From: Nitrospira sp. ST-bin5
GTDB lineage: Bacteria > Nitrospirota > Nitrospiria > Nitrospirales > Nitrospiraceae
Length of the DNA: 64,000 nt
NCBI GenBank assembly: GCA_002083555.1
Contig: MSXN01000008.1
Location: 131,682-195,681, forward strand
Reading direction: 5' to 3'
Made by a program: the position numbers and the translations under genes. Numbering within the stretch: position 1 is the first letter of the stretch; every line of letters begins with the position of its first letter. Below are positions 1 to 7,388 of the stretch, piece by piece. The notes beneath the pieces are model-generated. The model worked only from the letters and a program-made list of their open reading frames with translations, had not been told where the DNA came from and ran no database searches.

Positions 1-1
1 T

Positions 2-295
2 TGTCTCTCCATTACCGAGGCGGGGTTGCAGGTCTTGGGAGTCTTTGACCCACTGCCAACCGGCAATGGGCTTCTCCGGTACTGGCTGAATGAGCTAGGC
101 AACAGCGGCGCCGCTCGTATGCTTGAAGCTTTATCGGCAGTCTATCCAAGGGCCATGACGAAAGAAGAGCTCGGTGCCCAGGTGAACCTCTCGCACAGTA
201 GCGGGTCCTTCGGGACCTATCTCAGCAGGCTCCGGACGCTGGAATTGATCGAAGGCCGGCAGGAGCTGAAGGCGAGCAGCGAATTTGTGTGCTAG
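2..295 (+). CDS. C-terminal end of a protein with a winged-helix tail (partial)
   Basis: The frame is open from the left edge, so only the last ~97 residues are visible and the true start lies outside the window. The segment holds a helix-rich domain with a motif SGSFGTYLSRLRTLELIEG followed by a short beta-like end, which looks like a winged helix. Tails of this kind occur at the C-terminus of HerA/DUF87-like ATPases of mobile elements; that assignment is my inference from the motif layout. It ends 340 bases before any well-supported gene on either strand. Confidence 0.55.
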   Translation, partial: CLSITEAGLQVLGVFDPLPTGNGLLRYWLNELGNSGAARMLEALSAVYPRAMTKEELGAQVNLSHSSGSFGTYLSRLRTLELIEGRQELKASSEFVC

Positions 296-299
296 GCCG

Positions 300-599
300 T
301 CACGATCGGTCGGGCATCTCAATCCGTCGTGTGGACCGGCGAACGGTGCTGAAGCTGAGTCTGCCAGGCCTTGGTGATCCCGCTCGACGCATAGGGGAGA
401 GTGCCCGAGCCCCACGCGCCCACCGATGTTTCATCGGTTTCGCCTCGTGGTCAAAGGTAGCCAACAATCGGGAAAGAGCGCACACCTTCAGAAGTAGTTC
501 GTGTTCCCCTTTATGATTTCCGCTTGCTTGAATGACGTGCAGACTATATCGATCAAAAGTATGCCGGTCTTTATCAATTCTGCAATCTTCTTTTGACAT
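300..599 (-). CDS. Possible small protein, unrecognised
   Basis: An open frame of 99 codons starts at an ATG preceded by a purine-rich AAGGTGAGAAGA. The first 60 residues have an ordinary composition (charged, with a leucine-rich helix), but the last 35 are arginine- and proline-rich like non-coding frame. It is the only candidate gene in the 373 bases between the left-edge gene and the next plus-strand gene. A consensus -35 TTGACA on the plus strand (593-598) lies at its start, with a weak -10 (616-621) pointing to the downstream gene. I would not rely on this frame being translated. Confidence 0.25.
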   Translation of the reverse strand: MSKEDCRIDKDRHTFDRYSLHVIQASGNHKGEHELLLKVCALSRLLATFDHEAKPMKHRWARGARALSPMRRAGSPRPGRLSFSTVRRSTRRIEMPDRS

Positions 600-672
600 C
601 TTCTTCTCACCTTGGAATTTAGCCTGAGCTGCGGTAGCCTTGTTTTTCAATTGCTTCGTTTATGGAGGGCGA

Positions 673-1800
673 ATGTTGACTCGCATGGGATTTCCCTTGG
701 TGATCGCCTTGGCGTGCTGCCTGATATCTTCACTCGTTCAAGCTGAGCCGAAAGTGATTGTTGCCGACGGGGTCTATGTCATGGGCGACGGTGAAACGCC
801 AAGCTTTGGGGAAGCCATGGCGCTGCAGAAGGCAAAGCAGTCGGCCCTCGAACAAGCGGGGACCTACGTGCAGAGTTACACCCAAACCAAGGGCATGGAT
901 ATCACCATTGATGAGATACGAACCGTCGCTGGCGGCGTGCTGCAGACCGATGTGCTGGAGAAAACCAGGATGCTGTTAAAGGACGGCGGCGAGCGTTTCA
1001 CCACGAAGATCCGCGCCATCGTTTCAATAGACAGAATTGATGAGCTTGCGCGCCGTATCAAGGGAAGCAGTGCGGCCGTGGAGAATCGAGAGCTGCTAGA
1101 GAAGTACCAAAAGATTGATGAGACGCTCCTCCTCCTTCAGCGGGAGATAAGCCAATCGAAGAGTGATGCAGCTCGCGAAAACGCAATTGAGAAAATCAGG
1201 GATGTCGAGAAGCAGTTCAGGCAAGTGCGTTCGGTAGAGGCCTCTCTATTCAAGCGGATCTTATCCGGGAGCGATCTGCTGAGTCAGGCCAATAAGGCTC
1301 TGTCCGACCAATATAAGCGGAAAGAGACAGCGCGCCAACATCGCGAGATTCAGCATCACTCGCTGGAGCATGTCTTAGATTCGTTGCGGGGTGATGGATT
1401 CGGCGTGGAAATCGGGTCACCTGACGTCCTCGCCGAGCTTGAAACCCCTGACATGGTAACGCTTTCGTTCCCTGTTACGGTGGTCATTACGGACCGATTA
1501 AGGGAACTAGTCAAAGACCTCAAGAAGGCGCATGGCGGCGACATACCTTCGGAAGACGAGGAGCAGATTGAAGAGATCTTGGATAACGTCAGTGTGACTG
1601 TTCGGGTTCTCTTGAAGGGTGGTGGCGCGGTAAGCAGCGAATCACATCGGATACGTTTCAAGGGGTTGCGGTCCTATGACCTCGGCCATGTTCTTGTGAA
1701 TCAGGCGTTCTTCAGTACCGTTGGCGTGCCAAGACAAGATATTGAGAAAGTCGATTCCGCCGAGGGGCATCTTGCGGTTGGCGTCAGAAACACGCACTAG
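673..1800 (+). CDS. Exported FlgT/LPP20-like protein
   Basis: The start at 673 is chosen because GGAGGG sits five bases upstream and the product then begins with a typical signal peptide (hydrophobic core, cleavage probably after VQA, residue 24). The mature protein opens with a segment ADGVYVMGDGETPSFGEAMA, followed by alternating helix and strand to about residue 130, which resembles the N-terminal domain of flagellar FlgT and LPP20-type periplasmic proteins. A coiled-coil stretch follows (about 145-215), then an alpha/beta C-terminal part. It stands alone, with no flagellar gene in sight, so a role in another envelope complex is as likely. Family placement is by pattern only. Confidence 0.6.
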   Translation: MLTRMGFPLVIALACCLISSLVQAEPKVIVADGVYVMGDGETPSFGEAMALQKAKQSALEQAGTYVQSYTQTKGMDITIDEIRTVAGGVLQTDVLEKTRMLLKDGGERFTTKIRAIVSIDRIDELARRIKGSSAAVENRELLEKYQKIDETLLLLQREISQSKSDAARENAIEKIRDVEKQFRQVRSVEASLFKRILSGSDLLSQANKALSDQYKRKETARQHREIQHHSLEHVLDSLRGDGFGVEIGSPDVLAELETPDMVTLSFPVTVVITDRLRELVKDLKKAHGGDIPSEDEEQIEEILDNVSVTVRVLLKGGGAVSSESHRIRFKGLRSYDLGHVLVNQAFFSTVGVPRQDIEKVDSAEGHLAVGVRNTH

Positions 1801-1853
1801 GCATTAAGGCAGAAGGCTCCCGAAACAGTGCAGCAAGCACACCGGGGCACAGG

Positions 1854-2033
1854 CTAGCGAACTCCCTTCCGTTTCTCCCGGTGCTTCTTCAGCAAATCTC
1901 GCAAGCCTTCCTCTACCAGTTCATTGACATAGCGGTCTTCGTCGATCGAAACGTGCTGGATTTCCGCCATCAGCGCCTTATCCAGGCGTAAACCAAAGAG
2001 TTTTCTGGTTGGTTCTGCTTTTTTACTCTTCAT
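1854..2033 (-). CDS. Small ribbon-helix-helix-like DNA-binding protein
   Basis: A 59-residue protein begins MKSKKAEPTRKLFGLRLDKA and continues with two amphipathic helices and a basic tail (KKHREKRK). A short strand followed by two helices fits the ribbon-helix-helix (CopG/MetJ/Arc) fold. It is divergently transcribed from a second protein of the same type at 2139. The ATG at 2033 lacks a Shine-Dalgarno sequence and lies only 8 bases from the end of a -10 hexamer, so the transcript may be leaderless. Likely role: autoregulator of this promoter pair, or an antitoxin-like protein; no toxin partner is visible. Confidence 0.6.
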   Translation of the reverse strand: MKSKKAEPTRKLFGLRLDKALMAEIQHVSIDEDRYVNELVEEGLRDLLKKHREKRKGVR

Positions 2034-2041
2034 GAATCGGA

Positions 2042-2070
2042 ACCATACGGAAATCCGGCTATGCTGTCAA
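2042..2070 (-). promoter_or_regulatory. Sigma70-type promoter for the minus-strand RHH gene
   Basis: Read on the minus strand there is a perfect -35 TTGACA (2070-2065), a 17-base spacer and a -10 TATGGT (2047-2042). Transcription would start at about 2035, almost on the ATG at 2033, which suggests a leaderless mRNA. Confidence 0.6.
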
Positions 2071-2071
2071 T

Positions 2072-2099
2072 TTGATAGCTTGCTATCAAGTTATATGAT
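2072..2099 (+). promoter_or_regulatory. Sigma70-type promoter for the plus-strand RHH gene
   Basis: A -35 TTGATA (2072-2077), 16-base spacer and -10 TATGAT (2094-2099) point to the gene at 2139. The -35 starts one base after the minus-strand -35, so the two promoters are back to back. Confidence 0.6.
2073..2088. promoter_or_regulatory. Palindromic operator between the divergent RHH genes
   Basis: TGATAGC-TT-GCTATCA is a perfect 7+7 inverted repeat. It covers the plus-strand -35 and lies three bases from the minus-strand -35. A degenerate half-site TGATtcGCTATa follows at 2097-2108. A dimeric ribbon-helix-helix repressor bound here would block both promoters. Confidence 0.6.
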
Positions 2100-2138
2100 T
2101 CGCTATATTGTCACAGGATGACGAAGGGGAGGTGGCTG

Positions 2139-2279
2139 ATGGCGATGGTGAAAATGTTGATTCAAGTCCCGAAGGTAATTAAGGCGAAGCTCGATGCGTT
2201 GCGAAAGGAGGGGACGACGGCGAGCGGGTTGATCAGGCATCTCTTAGAAAAACATTTTCAGACTCAGGACAGGCGATAA
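2139..2279 (+). CDS. Small ribbon-helix-helix DNA-binding protein
   Basis: The 46-residue product has the pattern MLIQVPKVIKAKLDALRKEG, then TASGLIRHLLEKHF: one beta strand followed by two helices, the classic CopG/Arc ribbon-helix-helix arrangement. GGGGAGG six bases upstream favours the ATG at 2139; an ATG at 2118 in the same frame would add seven residues. It is the first gene of a plus-strand run that continues to about 4840 and is a good candidate for the protein that binds the palindrome at 2073-2088. Confidence 0.65.
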   Translation: MAMVKMLIQVPKVIKAKLDALRKEGTTASGLIRHLLEKHFQTQDRR

Positions 2280-2303
2280 GCCTAGAAAGAGAGGGATGGC
2301 TCT

Positions 2304-2591
2304 ATGGCTACGACTCTGCCGATGTTGCCAGACGTGGCGCAATCGATCGAAGACATTTCCGGAAGTCTTGTGACCCAACTGAACAACTTGGAGGGGCTGT
2401 GCTCAATTCTTCGGCCTCTTGGGCGAATGGAGGGGAAGTGCACGATCGATCCAACGGACTTTACTCGAACCCTCGGGGTGATCGCTGATGGGCTCCAAAG
2501 CATTCGTGCCGGCGTCGAGCAAATAGAGAGCTTGGCAACTCCTAGTCCAATAGGTGCAGATGTCTGCACCTCACTCACGAAAGGACGGTGA
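2304..2591 (+). CDS. Hypothetical helical protein
   Basis: I do not recognise this 95-residue protein. It is mostly helical and acidic, with a leucine/isoleucine spacing that could form a short coiled coil (residues 12-35 and 50-77). It ends in TKGR, where the codons AAA GGA CGG TGA double as the Shine-Dalgarno sequence of the next gene. It lies 24 bases after the ribbon-helix-helix gene in the same direction, so it is probably in the same operon. Confidence 0.55.
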   Translation: MATTLPMLPDVAQSIEDISGSLVTQLNNLEGLCSILRPLGRMEGKCTIDPTDFTRTLGVIADGLQSIRAGVEQIESLATPSPIGADVCTSLTKGR

Positions 2592-2594
2592 CAA

Positions 2595-2960
2595 ATGGCA
2601 ACGGCTCTTAGGGTTGTGAAAACTGAGAGTAAACCCAAGCGCGAACGGATTTCCGTGATCGAGACCGGGCCCAAAGAGGAATGGTTTGTTCAGAGTAAAA
2701 CGATCCGGGGGAAAACGGTCTGGTTCATCCGCTTTGAAATCACTGGAATGCACCCGCGTTTATTTGGACCGTTTCCTTCAAAGCGACAAGGTCTCCTGTT
2801 TCTCGATGATGCTATCGGGGAATTGTTGGACAGTTTGTTTGAGGCGGATAACTGTTGCGAGAAGCGCATGGTGAAGGAAGAGTGTCAGAAAGTCTGGCTG
2901 CCAATCATTGAATATCCGTTGCTCACTCAGCGGCACTCAATAACTAAGGAAGGACGGTGA
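2595..2960 (+). CDS. Hypothetical protein, tandem paralogue 1
   Basis: This 121-residue protein is clearly homologous to its neighbour at 2964. Both begin MA-ALxxVKTE, share an xxWFVxxKT...W(F/Y)xRFxITG motif, a block PRLFGPFxSKR followed by LFLD, and end with a P-LIEYPL/P-LIEHPL segment and a GR C-terminus. The family is unknown to me. The aromatic, strand-rich centre suggests a small beta domain of AP2/integrase-arm type, but this is only a guess. The start uses an SD placed in the stop region of the gene before. Confidence 0.6.
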   Translation: MATALRVVKTESKPKRERISVIETGPKEEWFVQSKTIRGKTVWFIRFEITGMHPRLFGPFPSKRQGLLFLDDAIGELLDSLFEADNCCEKRMVKEECQKVWLPIIEYPLLTQRHSITKEGR

Positions 2961-2963
2961 GTC

Positions 2964-3326
2964 ATGGCAAAAGCACTGGCGATCGTGAAGACGGAGAATT
3001 CGAAGCCCACAACTAGAGAGCGCGAACGGATTGAATTTCTGGAGCGGCGGCCGGAGGCTGACTGGTTCGTTGCTAAGAAGACATCACGGGAAGGAATGAA
3101 ATGGTATCTCCGCTTCACGATTACCGGATTATTTCCTCGCCTGTTTGGTCCCTTCTCATCGAAGCGGAAAGCCGTCCTGTTTCTCGATGCGGCCCATGAC
3201 AAGCTGTGTGACTTCTGGACGGAGGTTGACGATGTCTGCGGACAGTATGCGAATCGTGGGGAGTTTGAGCGGGTCAATTGGGGTCCACTGATCGAGCATC
3301 CACTCGTCGCCAAGAAAGGACGGTGA
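2964..3326 (+). CDS. Hypothetical protein, tandem paralogue 2
   Basis: Second copy of the duplicated gene at 2595. The shared blocks are ADWFVAKKTSREG, RFTITG, PRLFGPFSSKRKAVLFLDAA and GPLIEHPL. It differs mainly in the linker after residue 75. It ends KKGR-stop, again with the AAAGGACGG ribosome-binding site of the next gene inside its last codons. The repeated junction shows that the unit duplicated was gene plus translation-coupling signal. Confidence 0.6.
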   Translation: MAKALAIVKTENSKPTTRERERIEFLERRPEADWFVAKKTSREGMKWYLRFTITGLFPRLFGPFSSKRKAVLFLDAAHDKLCDFWTEVDDVCGQYANRGEFERVNWGPLIEHPLVAKKGR

Positions 3327-3329
3327 GCT

Positions 3330-3608
3330 ATGGATTATCCGATTTTATCGAAAGACTTGCTCAAGGGAGAGGAACTGCAGACCTTCGAGCACATTGCGAA
3401 TGACCTGGAGCTGGCGTTGGTGACGGTCCAAGACGTGATCGATCGGAATTGTGACGGGGCTCCAGCGGAGGATAGCTACATCGGTGTGAATCTCGCGCTC
3501 TATGTACGGCATACCGAAGCCACGCTGATGAGGTTTCGGCAACTCCTGCATTCCGCCGAACAAAGTGACCGCAATCCTATGACCCTGACCAAATCGACCA
3601 GGAGGTAA
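3330..3608 (+). CDS. Hypothetical helical protein
   Basis: A 92-residue, mostly helical protein of unknown family. The ATG sits three bases after the previous stop and uses the AAAGGACGG sequence that encodes the end of the preceding protein. A helix-turn-helix cannot be seen. Its last codons AGG AGG again supply a ribosome-binding sequence for the next gene. Confidence 0.55.
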   Translation: MDYPILSKDLLKGEELQTFEHIANDLELALVTVQDVIDRNCDGAPAEDSYIGVNLALYVRHTEATLMRFRQLLHSAEQSDRNPMTLTKSTRR

Positions 3609-3615
3609 GGAGGCT

Positions 3616-4257
3616 GTGAACGGATTCGACAGGCCAGCCCTCTGCCGGGTACGGGGGGCGATAGAAGCTCCGACGCTCACCAGCTTGAAGACGGCTGAGG
3701 AAGTGGCGGCTGCGGTCCGGATGAGTGCAGCCCGGCTGCGCGAGCTGGCCGAGGTCGACGTGATTCCCCATTTCCGCATCGATGGTGGTCCGCCGTTGTT
3801 CAGTCTCGCCGGGCTTAAAGACTATGTCCGGCGGTATCTTGTGACGGTCTGCCCGGGCGAACCCTTGCCGATCAATCTCCGGCCGGTGCTGCAGCAGCAT
3901 CCGGCGGCGCCGACGATTCCGCGTGCCCTTGCGGAAGTGGAAGGACGCCTGTGTGAAGTCCCGCCCATCGAATGCCCGCCCTGCGTCTATTTTCTCGTGC
4001 GGGAACGAGAGATTACCTATGTCGGGCAGACTCGGAACTTGTTGAGTCGGTTGGGACAGCATCGGGACGACGGGAAATGCTGGGATCGCGTGTTGTTTCT
4101 GCCGGTGCCAGCCGATCGACTTCTTGAGGTTGAGTTGTCTTGGATAAAGACGCTGCAGCCGGCGTTGAACCAGGTCGGACGAAAGACCGCCTTGCCCACT
4201 GCTCCACGCCGGCGCAGGGCGACAGCTACCTGCCCGCCACAACCTAAACTTGCCTGA
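3616..4257 (+). CDS. MerR-like HTH protein with a GIY-YIG-like nuclease domain
   Basis: Start is GTG at 3616 behind two GGAGG sequences. Residues 25-75 look like a MerR/excisionase-type helix-turn-helix (EEVAAAVRMSAARLRELAEV, then a wing with FSLAGLKDYVRRYL). Residues 120-190 fit a GIY-YIG fold: CVYFLVREREITYVGQTRNL, then SRLGQHR, and a later helix beginning VELSWIKTLQPALNQ with the family's glutamate and asparagine. The first GIY motif is degenerate (VYF), and YVG stands for YIG. Sequence-specific DNA cleavage is plausible, as in homing or restriction enzymes, but unproven. The C-terminal 30 residues are basic and proline-rich. Confidence 0.65.
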   Translation: MNGFDRPALCRVRGAIEAPTLTSLKTAEEVAAAVRMSAARLRELAEVDVIPHFRIDGGPPLFSLAGLKDYVRRYLVTVCPGEPLPINLRPVLQQHPAAPTIPRALAEVEGRLCEVPPIECPPCVYFLVREREITYVGQTRNLLSRLGQHRDDGKCWDRVLFLPVPADRLLEVELSWIKTLQPALNQVGRKTALPTAPRRRRATATCPPQPKLA

Positions 4258-4271
4258 AAGGATGGTGTGTA

Positions 4272-4484
4272 ATGACTCAATGCGAAGTCTTATACGAGGT
4301 CTGTTATTCGACCCCTGAATATGGATGGGAACCGATGGGGGTGATGCACGAATCCAGAGCGGAAGCAGAGCACGAGCTTCGAGAAAAGAAACCGTACTAT
4401 CCAACAGCCTTTCTCGTGCGCGTGGTGATGACGCGGTGCGAGGAGAAATCCACCCATCGACATCTTCAAGCCGTGCAGGGTTGA
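4272..4484 (+). CDS. Hypothetical small protein
   Basis: A 70-residue protein of unknown function, preceded by AAAGGATGG. It begins with a strand-rich part (VLYEVCYSTPEYGWEP) and a helix rich in glutamate. Such short proteins with mixed aromatic strands are often single-domain accessory factors of mobile elements; no specific assignment is possible. Confidence 0.45.
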   Translation: MTQCEVLYEVCYSTPEYGWEPMGVMHESRAEAEHELREKKPYYPTAFLVRVVMTRCEEKSTHRHLQAVQG

Positions 4485-4551
4485 TTTTCTTTCAGTGTCA
4501 GAATACCGTTTCTTTTCTCACGGCCTATCGGAAATAGATTTGGAGGATATC

Positions 4552-4716
4552 GTGAAGCTCCCGCACTGGATTGAAGAGGACATCGAGAGCCTGCCCGCAA
4601 ACTTTACCGGGCAGATCGTCTTAGAGGTTTGGTGTGGCGAGGTCACGCGGATCGACACCAAGACCAGCCGGCAGGCTCCAAAGGTGGGAGGGGCGAAGCA
4701 AGACGATCGGAGATAA
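4552..4716 (+). CDS. Hypothetical small protein, DUF2292-like pattern
   Basis: GGAGG at 4542-4546 is five bases before a GTG at 4552, giving a 54-residue protein; an upstream GTG at 4495 in the same frame has no ribosome-binding site. The centre FTGQIVLEVWCGEVTRID is two strands with a turn, much like the short DUF2292 proteins (pattern G.I.L....G.V..I). The C-terminus is basic and probably disordered. Function unknown. Confidence 0.5.
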   Translation: MKLPHWIEEDIESLPANFTGQIVLEVWCGEVTRIDTKTSRQAPKVGGAKQDDRR

Positions 4717-4755
4717 GTTCTGAATAAGAAGACCGCTCGAGAGGAGGAGGTTCCT

Positions 4756-4839
4756 GTGGAGTCTAACGCCATCCAAGACATCCCAAGCATCCAGATGCTG
4801 CGTACTGAGGCCTTTCGGCTGGCCGAAACTGTGATCTAA
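4756..4839 (+). CDS. Possible 27-residue peptide
   Basis: GAGGAGGAGG (4741-4750) stands five bases before a GTG that opens a 27-codon frame with an amphipathic helix (IQMLRTEAFRLAETVI). The ribosome-binding site is very strong and has no other gene to serve, which is the only reason to list it. Confidence 0.3.
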   Translation: MESNAIQDIPSIQMLRTEAFRLAETVI

Positions 4840-4939
4840 ACCGGAAGGGCTAAGCGTCGGCTGATCCCCGGCGTGATGGAGTCGTCCTCGCGGCTCCGGC
4901 CCTTCCCTACCCCACGCGAGGCCCCATGAGGAGGGGACT

Positions 4940-5488
4940 GTGCAGACTATTTCTATTCATCTTGAGGTACCCGACCAATCTTCAGAGAAAGATTTTATCA
5001 AGGCTGCTATCTGCGAGGCCCGCGGACAAGCTCGGCAATCGTGGCGGCAGAGAAATGAGCATGTCCAGAACAAGGGCGGCCGTCGAAAGCTTCAGGGGGC
5101 GGTACGGAAGGCTTGCAATGATATTTGGAAGGAATGGGGCGAAAAATTCCCAAGGCGAAATTCTACGGCGGCTGTGTTGGTTCAAGCGGTTACGCTTCGG
5201 GTCCCTGGAAAAGGCCGAGGCAAGGAGAAGCGTGAGGACCTTCGCACGATCGAGAAATATGTTCGGGAGTGGATTCGCTGCAACTTAACGATCGCGCAGG
5301 TTCCGGATAGTTGGCTAAGAAAACCGGCTGGCCAGAAACTTGTCCGGCAGCAGGCTTGGATTAGTGCAGTAGGCCTTCTTCTTCGCAACGATTTAGATCC
5401 TTCTCTAGTGAAGGAGTTGAACCAAGCTCTGGTTTCGTCAACGAACAAGCAGCTGGTAGACGGACTCATTGAGCAGCGGAACAGGTAA
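4940..5488 (+). CDS. Hypothetical protein
   Basis: Start is GTG at 4940 with GAGGAGGGG upstream. The 182-residue product is basic in its first two thirds, contains a lysine/arginine-rich turn (GKGRGKEKRED) and a helical C-terminus. I see no catalytic motif and no known family. Its position ahead of a HTH protein and a replication-type helicase suggests a role in DNA metabolism of the element, but that is context only. Confidence 0.5.
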   Translation: MQTISIHLEVPDQSSEKDFIKAAICEARGQARQSWRQRNEHVQNKGGRRKLQGAVRKACNDIWKEWGEKFPRRNSTAAVLVQAVTLRVPGKGRGKEKREDLRTIEKYVREWIRCNLTIAQVPDSWLRKPAGQKLVRQQAWISAVGLLLRNDLDPSLVKELNQALVSSTNKQLVDGLIEQRNR

Positions 5489-5546
5489 GCCGCTTCCTTC
5501 AGATTTCATCCCCCCAAAAACCTCAACATCGAGTTTTTCGCTCTTT

Positions 5547-5562
5547 CTGAAGTTACCTTCAG
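5547..5562. promoter_or_regulatory. Inverted repeat upstream of the HTH gene
   Basis: CTGAAG-TTAC-CTTCAG forms a perfect 6+6 palindrome 17 bases before the ATG at 5580; a further half-site CTTCAG is at 5496-5501. The spacing fits an operator for the HTH protein encoded immediately downstream. Confidence 0.35.
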
Positions 5563-5579
5563 CAGATTATGGTCTCGCC

Positions 5580-5762
5580 ATGCCTGACGAACTTCTCACC
5601 ATTGGCGAAGCGGCCAAGCTTCTCGACCTGAGCACTCAACGCATCAGACAATTAGAATCCGACGGCGTCTTGTGTGCGCGCCGCACCCTAAGAGGCATGA
5701 GAATATTTGATCGCTCCGAGGTAGAGCGCCTTCTTCGCCTTCGCGAGGCACGCGTCAAATGA
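5580..5762 (+). CDS. MerR/excisionase-type HTH protein
   Basis: A 60-residue protein made of one MerR-like DNA-binding domain: LLTIGEAAKLLDLSTQRIRQ forms the helix-turn-helix and a wing follows with RGMRIFDRSEVERLL. This is the fold of excisionases and of many phage regulators. The ATG at 5580 has no evident Shine-Dalgarno sequence but is the only start that gives the exact domain length. It overlaps the next gene by four bases (ATGA), so the two are translationally coupled. Confidence 0.65.
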   Translation: MPDELLTIGEAAKLLDLSTQRIRQLESDGVLCARRTLRGMRIFDRSEVERLLRLREARVK

Positions 5763-6172
5763 GTGACGAGCAGAAAGATGTTTTTGACTATTCAATGTCG
5801 GACGACTTTGTCTCCGAAACGCGCCTGGTACCTTATCGGACCGGATTTCGATCCCGCCATTGCGGGGGAAAGTTACCTCTTGGAAAGGTGAATGCGCTAA
5901 ACGACCGTGACTTTAAGCGTTACATTCAGAATGGGTGTCGGTTCCTTGATCCGGAACAAGATCTGCGAGTTCAGCTCGCTGAACAGCGGGAAGCCAGCTG
6001 CGAGCAGTCGCGCCAAATCAAACAACTGCAGGAAGCCGTTCGCAGGACGCAGATTCAAATCGACCAGCTGCGTTCGTTGCTGCCCAAAGCTCTGCAGGCG
6101 CCTGTCTCAGATCCCAGTACTGCGGGTGCTGGATCGCATCCCGTGAGGGGGCTCAATGTCGCAAAACGCTGA
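5759..6172 (+). CDS. Hypothetical protein with coiled coil
   Basis: A 137-residue protein whose N-terminal half is aromatic and basic (VPYRTGFRSRHCGGKLPLG) and whose residues 68-105 form a glutamine-rich coiled coil. It overlaps the HTH gene before it (ATGA) and the helicase gene after it by 17 bases, so all three are probably one translational unit. It could be a helicase-loading partner, but only from context. Confidence 0.5.
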   Translation: MSDEQKDVFDYSMSDDFVSETRLVPYRTGFRSRHCGGKLPLGKVNALNDRDFKRYIQNGCRFLDPEQDLRVQLAEQREASCEQSRQIKQLQEAVRRTQIQIDQLRSLLPKALQAPVSDPSTAGAGSHPVRGLNVAKR

Positions 6173-7388
6173 GCTGGCCGACCTGGGAAACGGGTTCTCT
6201 GTGTACTGGCCAGGTCAGAATATTCGATTTTTGGCTGAGTACATTACCCGCCAACAGTCGGGCATCTTTGCTGAATTCACCGTTCTCGATGGCGAGAAAA
6301 CCCTGTGCGAGGGACACCGGGTCAATTTGAACGGTGACAAGGCACGGGTTGCCAAGAAGGTTCATGAATACGATGGGCGATTCAAGCTCGCCGATTGGAC
6401 CGTCCTCATTGAGTCGACGGCTGTGCTCGTCCTCCGGCGATATCGAGAAGGCGAGCCATTACGACTGCTCAATGCCGGGACGCCTGTTGAGGACTTAAGT
6501 TACCAGCTTAGTCCGCTCGTCTTCCATCGCAAGACGACGATTCTCTACGGCGACGGGGGCTTAGGAAAGAGCTCGCTCGCCCTGTTGTGCGGGATGCTGG
6601 TTTCTTCTGGTGAATCCCTCGCCGGTCTGAGCGCGGTGCCGGGTCGCGTGCTCTTTGTCGACTACGAAGATAGTTGGGACGTGCATGTGCGCCGAATGCG
6701 AGCGATTGCCGCATGCCATCCTCAGCTCAAAGCGGCGGACGTTCGCTATCAAGCCCATCACGAGCCGCTATGGAACATCGTCCCCATGCTCTTGCGGCGG
6801 GTCCAGACGGAGCAAATCACCTTCTTGATTCTCGATAGCCTCGCGGCCGCGACCTGTGGCGACTCCAGCGCAGAGGCTGCAACAAAGGCCTTCCGAGCGC
6901 TCCGTATGCTGAATCTAGGCGCACTGGTACTCGCGCATATCCCCAAGGCGACAGAGCAGCAGCAGGAGTCCGGCATTTACGGCAGCGTATTCTTCAAGAA
7001 TTTTGCACGCAGCACGTGGGAGCTGAGAAGAGAGCAAGAGGTTGGAGCTGATGTATCGATCTTAGGGCTGTTCAATCGGAAGTCCAACCTGAGTCGGTTG
7101 CATTCTCCTCTGGGACTTACGGTGCGCCAGAATGGAACTAACTCCTCGATTCAGTACGAGCCATGCGATCTCGGCGAGACGATCGAGCTAGCGAAAGGGC
7201 TGCCAGTCGCCAGCCGTATTGTGAACTTTTTGGAGAAGGATGGAAGTCTGTACTCCGCCAAAGACATTGCGGAGGCCATTGAGATTCCCATCGGGACCGT
7301 TAAGACAACGTTGTCGCGCCACAACAAAATGAAGTGGCACAGCATCGGAGAAGGCAGGGAGACCAAGTGGTGCGTATTGAACCGTTAA
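6156..7388 (+). CDS. RepA/DnaB-type RecA-fold ATPase (replicative helicase)
   Basis: A 410-residue protein with a Walker A at about residues 131-139 (YGDGGLGKSS), a Walker B with LILDSLAA near 227, and a later motif with ALVLAHIPK, all typical of the AAA_25/RepA branch of hexameric helicases found on plasmids, phages and integrative elements. Residues 1-115 form a separate N-terminal domain; the last 60 residues resemble a winged helix (KDIAEAIEIPIGTVKTTLSR). It is directly followed by a repeat array (7383-7645), which is the usual arrangement of an initiator or helicase gene and its origin. Catalytic residues appear intact. Confidence 0.75.
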   Translation: MSQNAELADLGNGFSVYWPGQNIRFLAEYITRQQSGIFAEFTVLDGEKTLCEGHRVNLNGDKARVAKKVHEYDGRFKLADWTVLIESTAVLVLRRYREGEPLRLLNAGTPVEDLSYQLSPLVFHRKTTILYGDGGLGKSSLALLCGMLVSSGESLAGLSAVPGRVLFVDYEDSWDVHVRRMRAIAACHPQLKAADVRYQAHHEPLWNIVPMLLRRVQTEQITFLILDSLAAATCGDSSAEAATKAFRALRMLNLGALVLAHIPKATEQQQESGIYGSVFFKNFARSTWELRREQEVGADVSILGLFNRKSNLSRLHSPLGLTVRQNGTNSSIQYEPCDLGETIELAKGLPVASRIVNFLEKDGSLYSAKDIAEAIEIPIGTVKTTLSRHNKMKWHSIGEGRETKWCVLNR

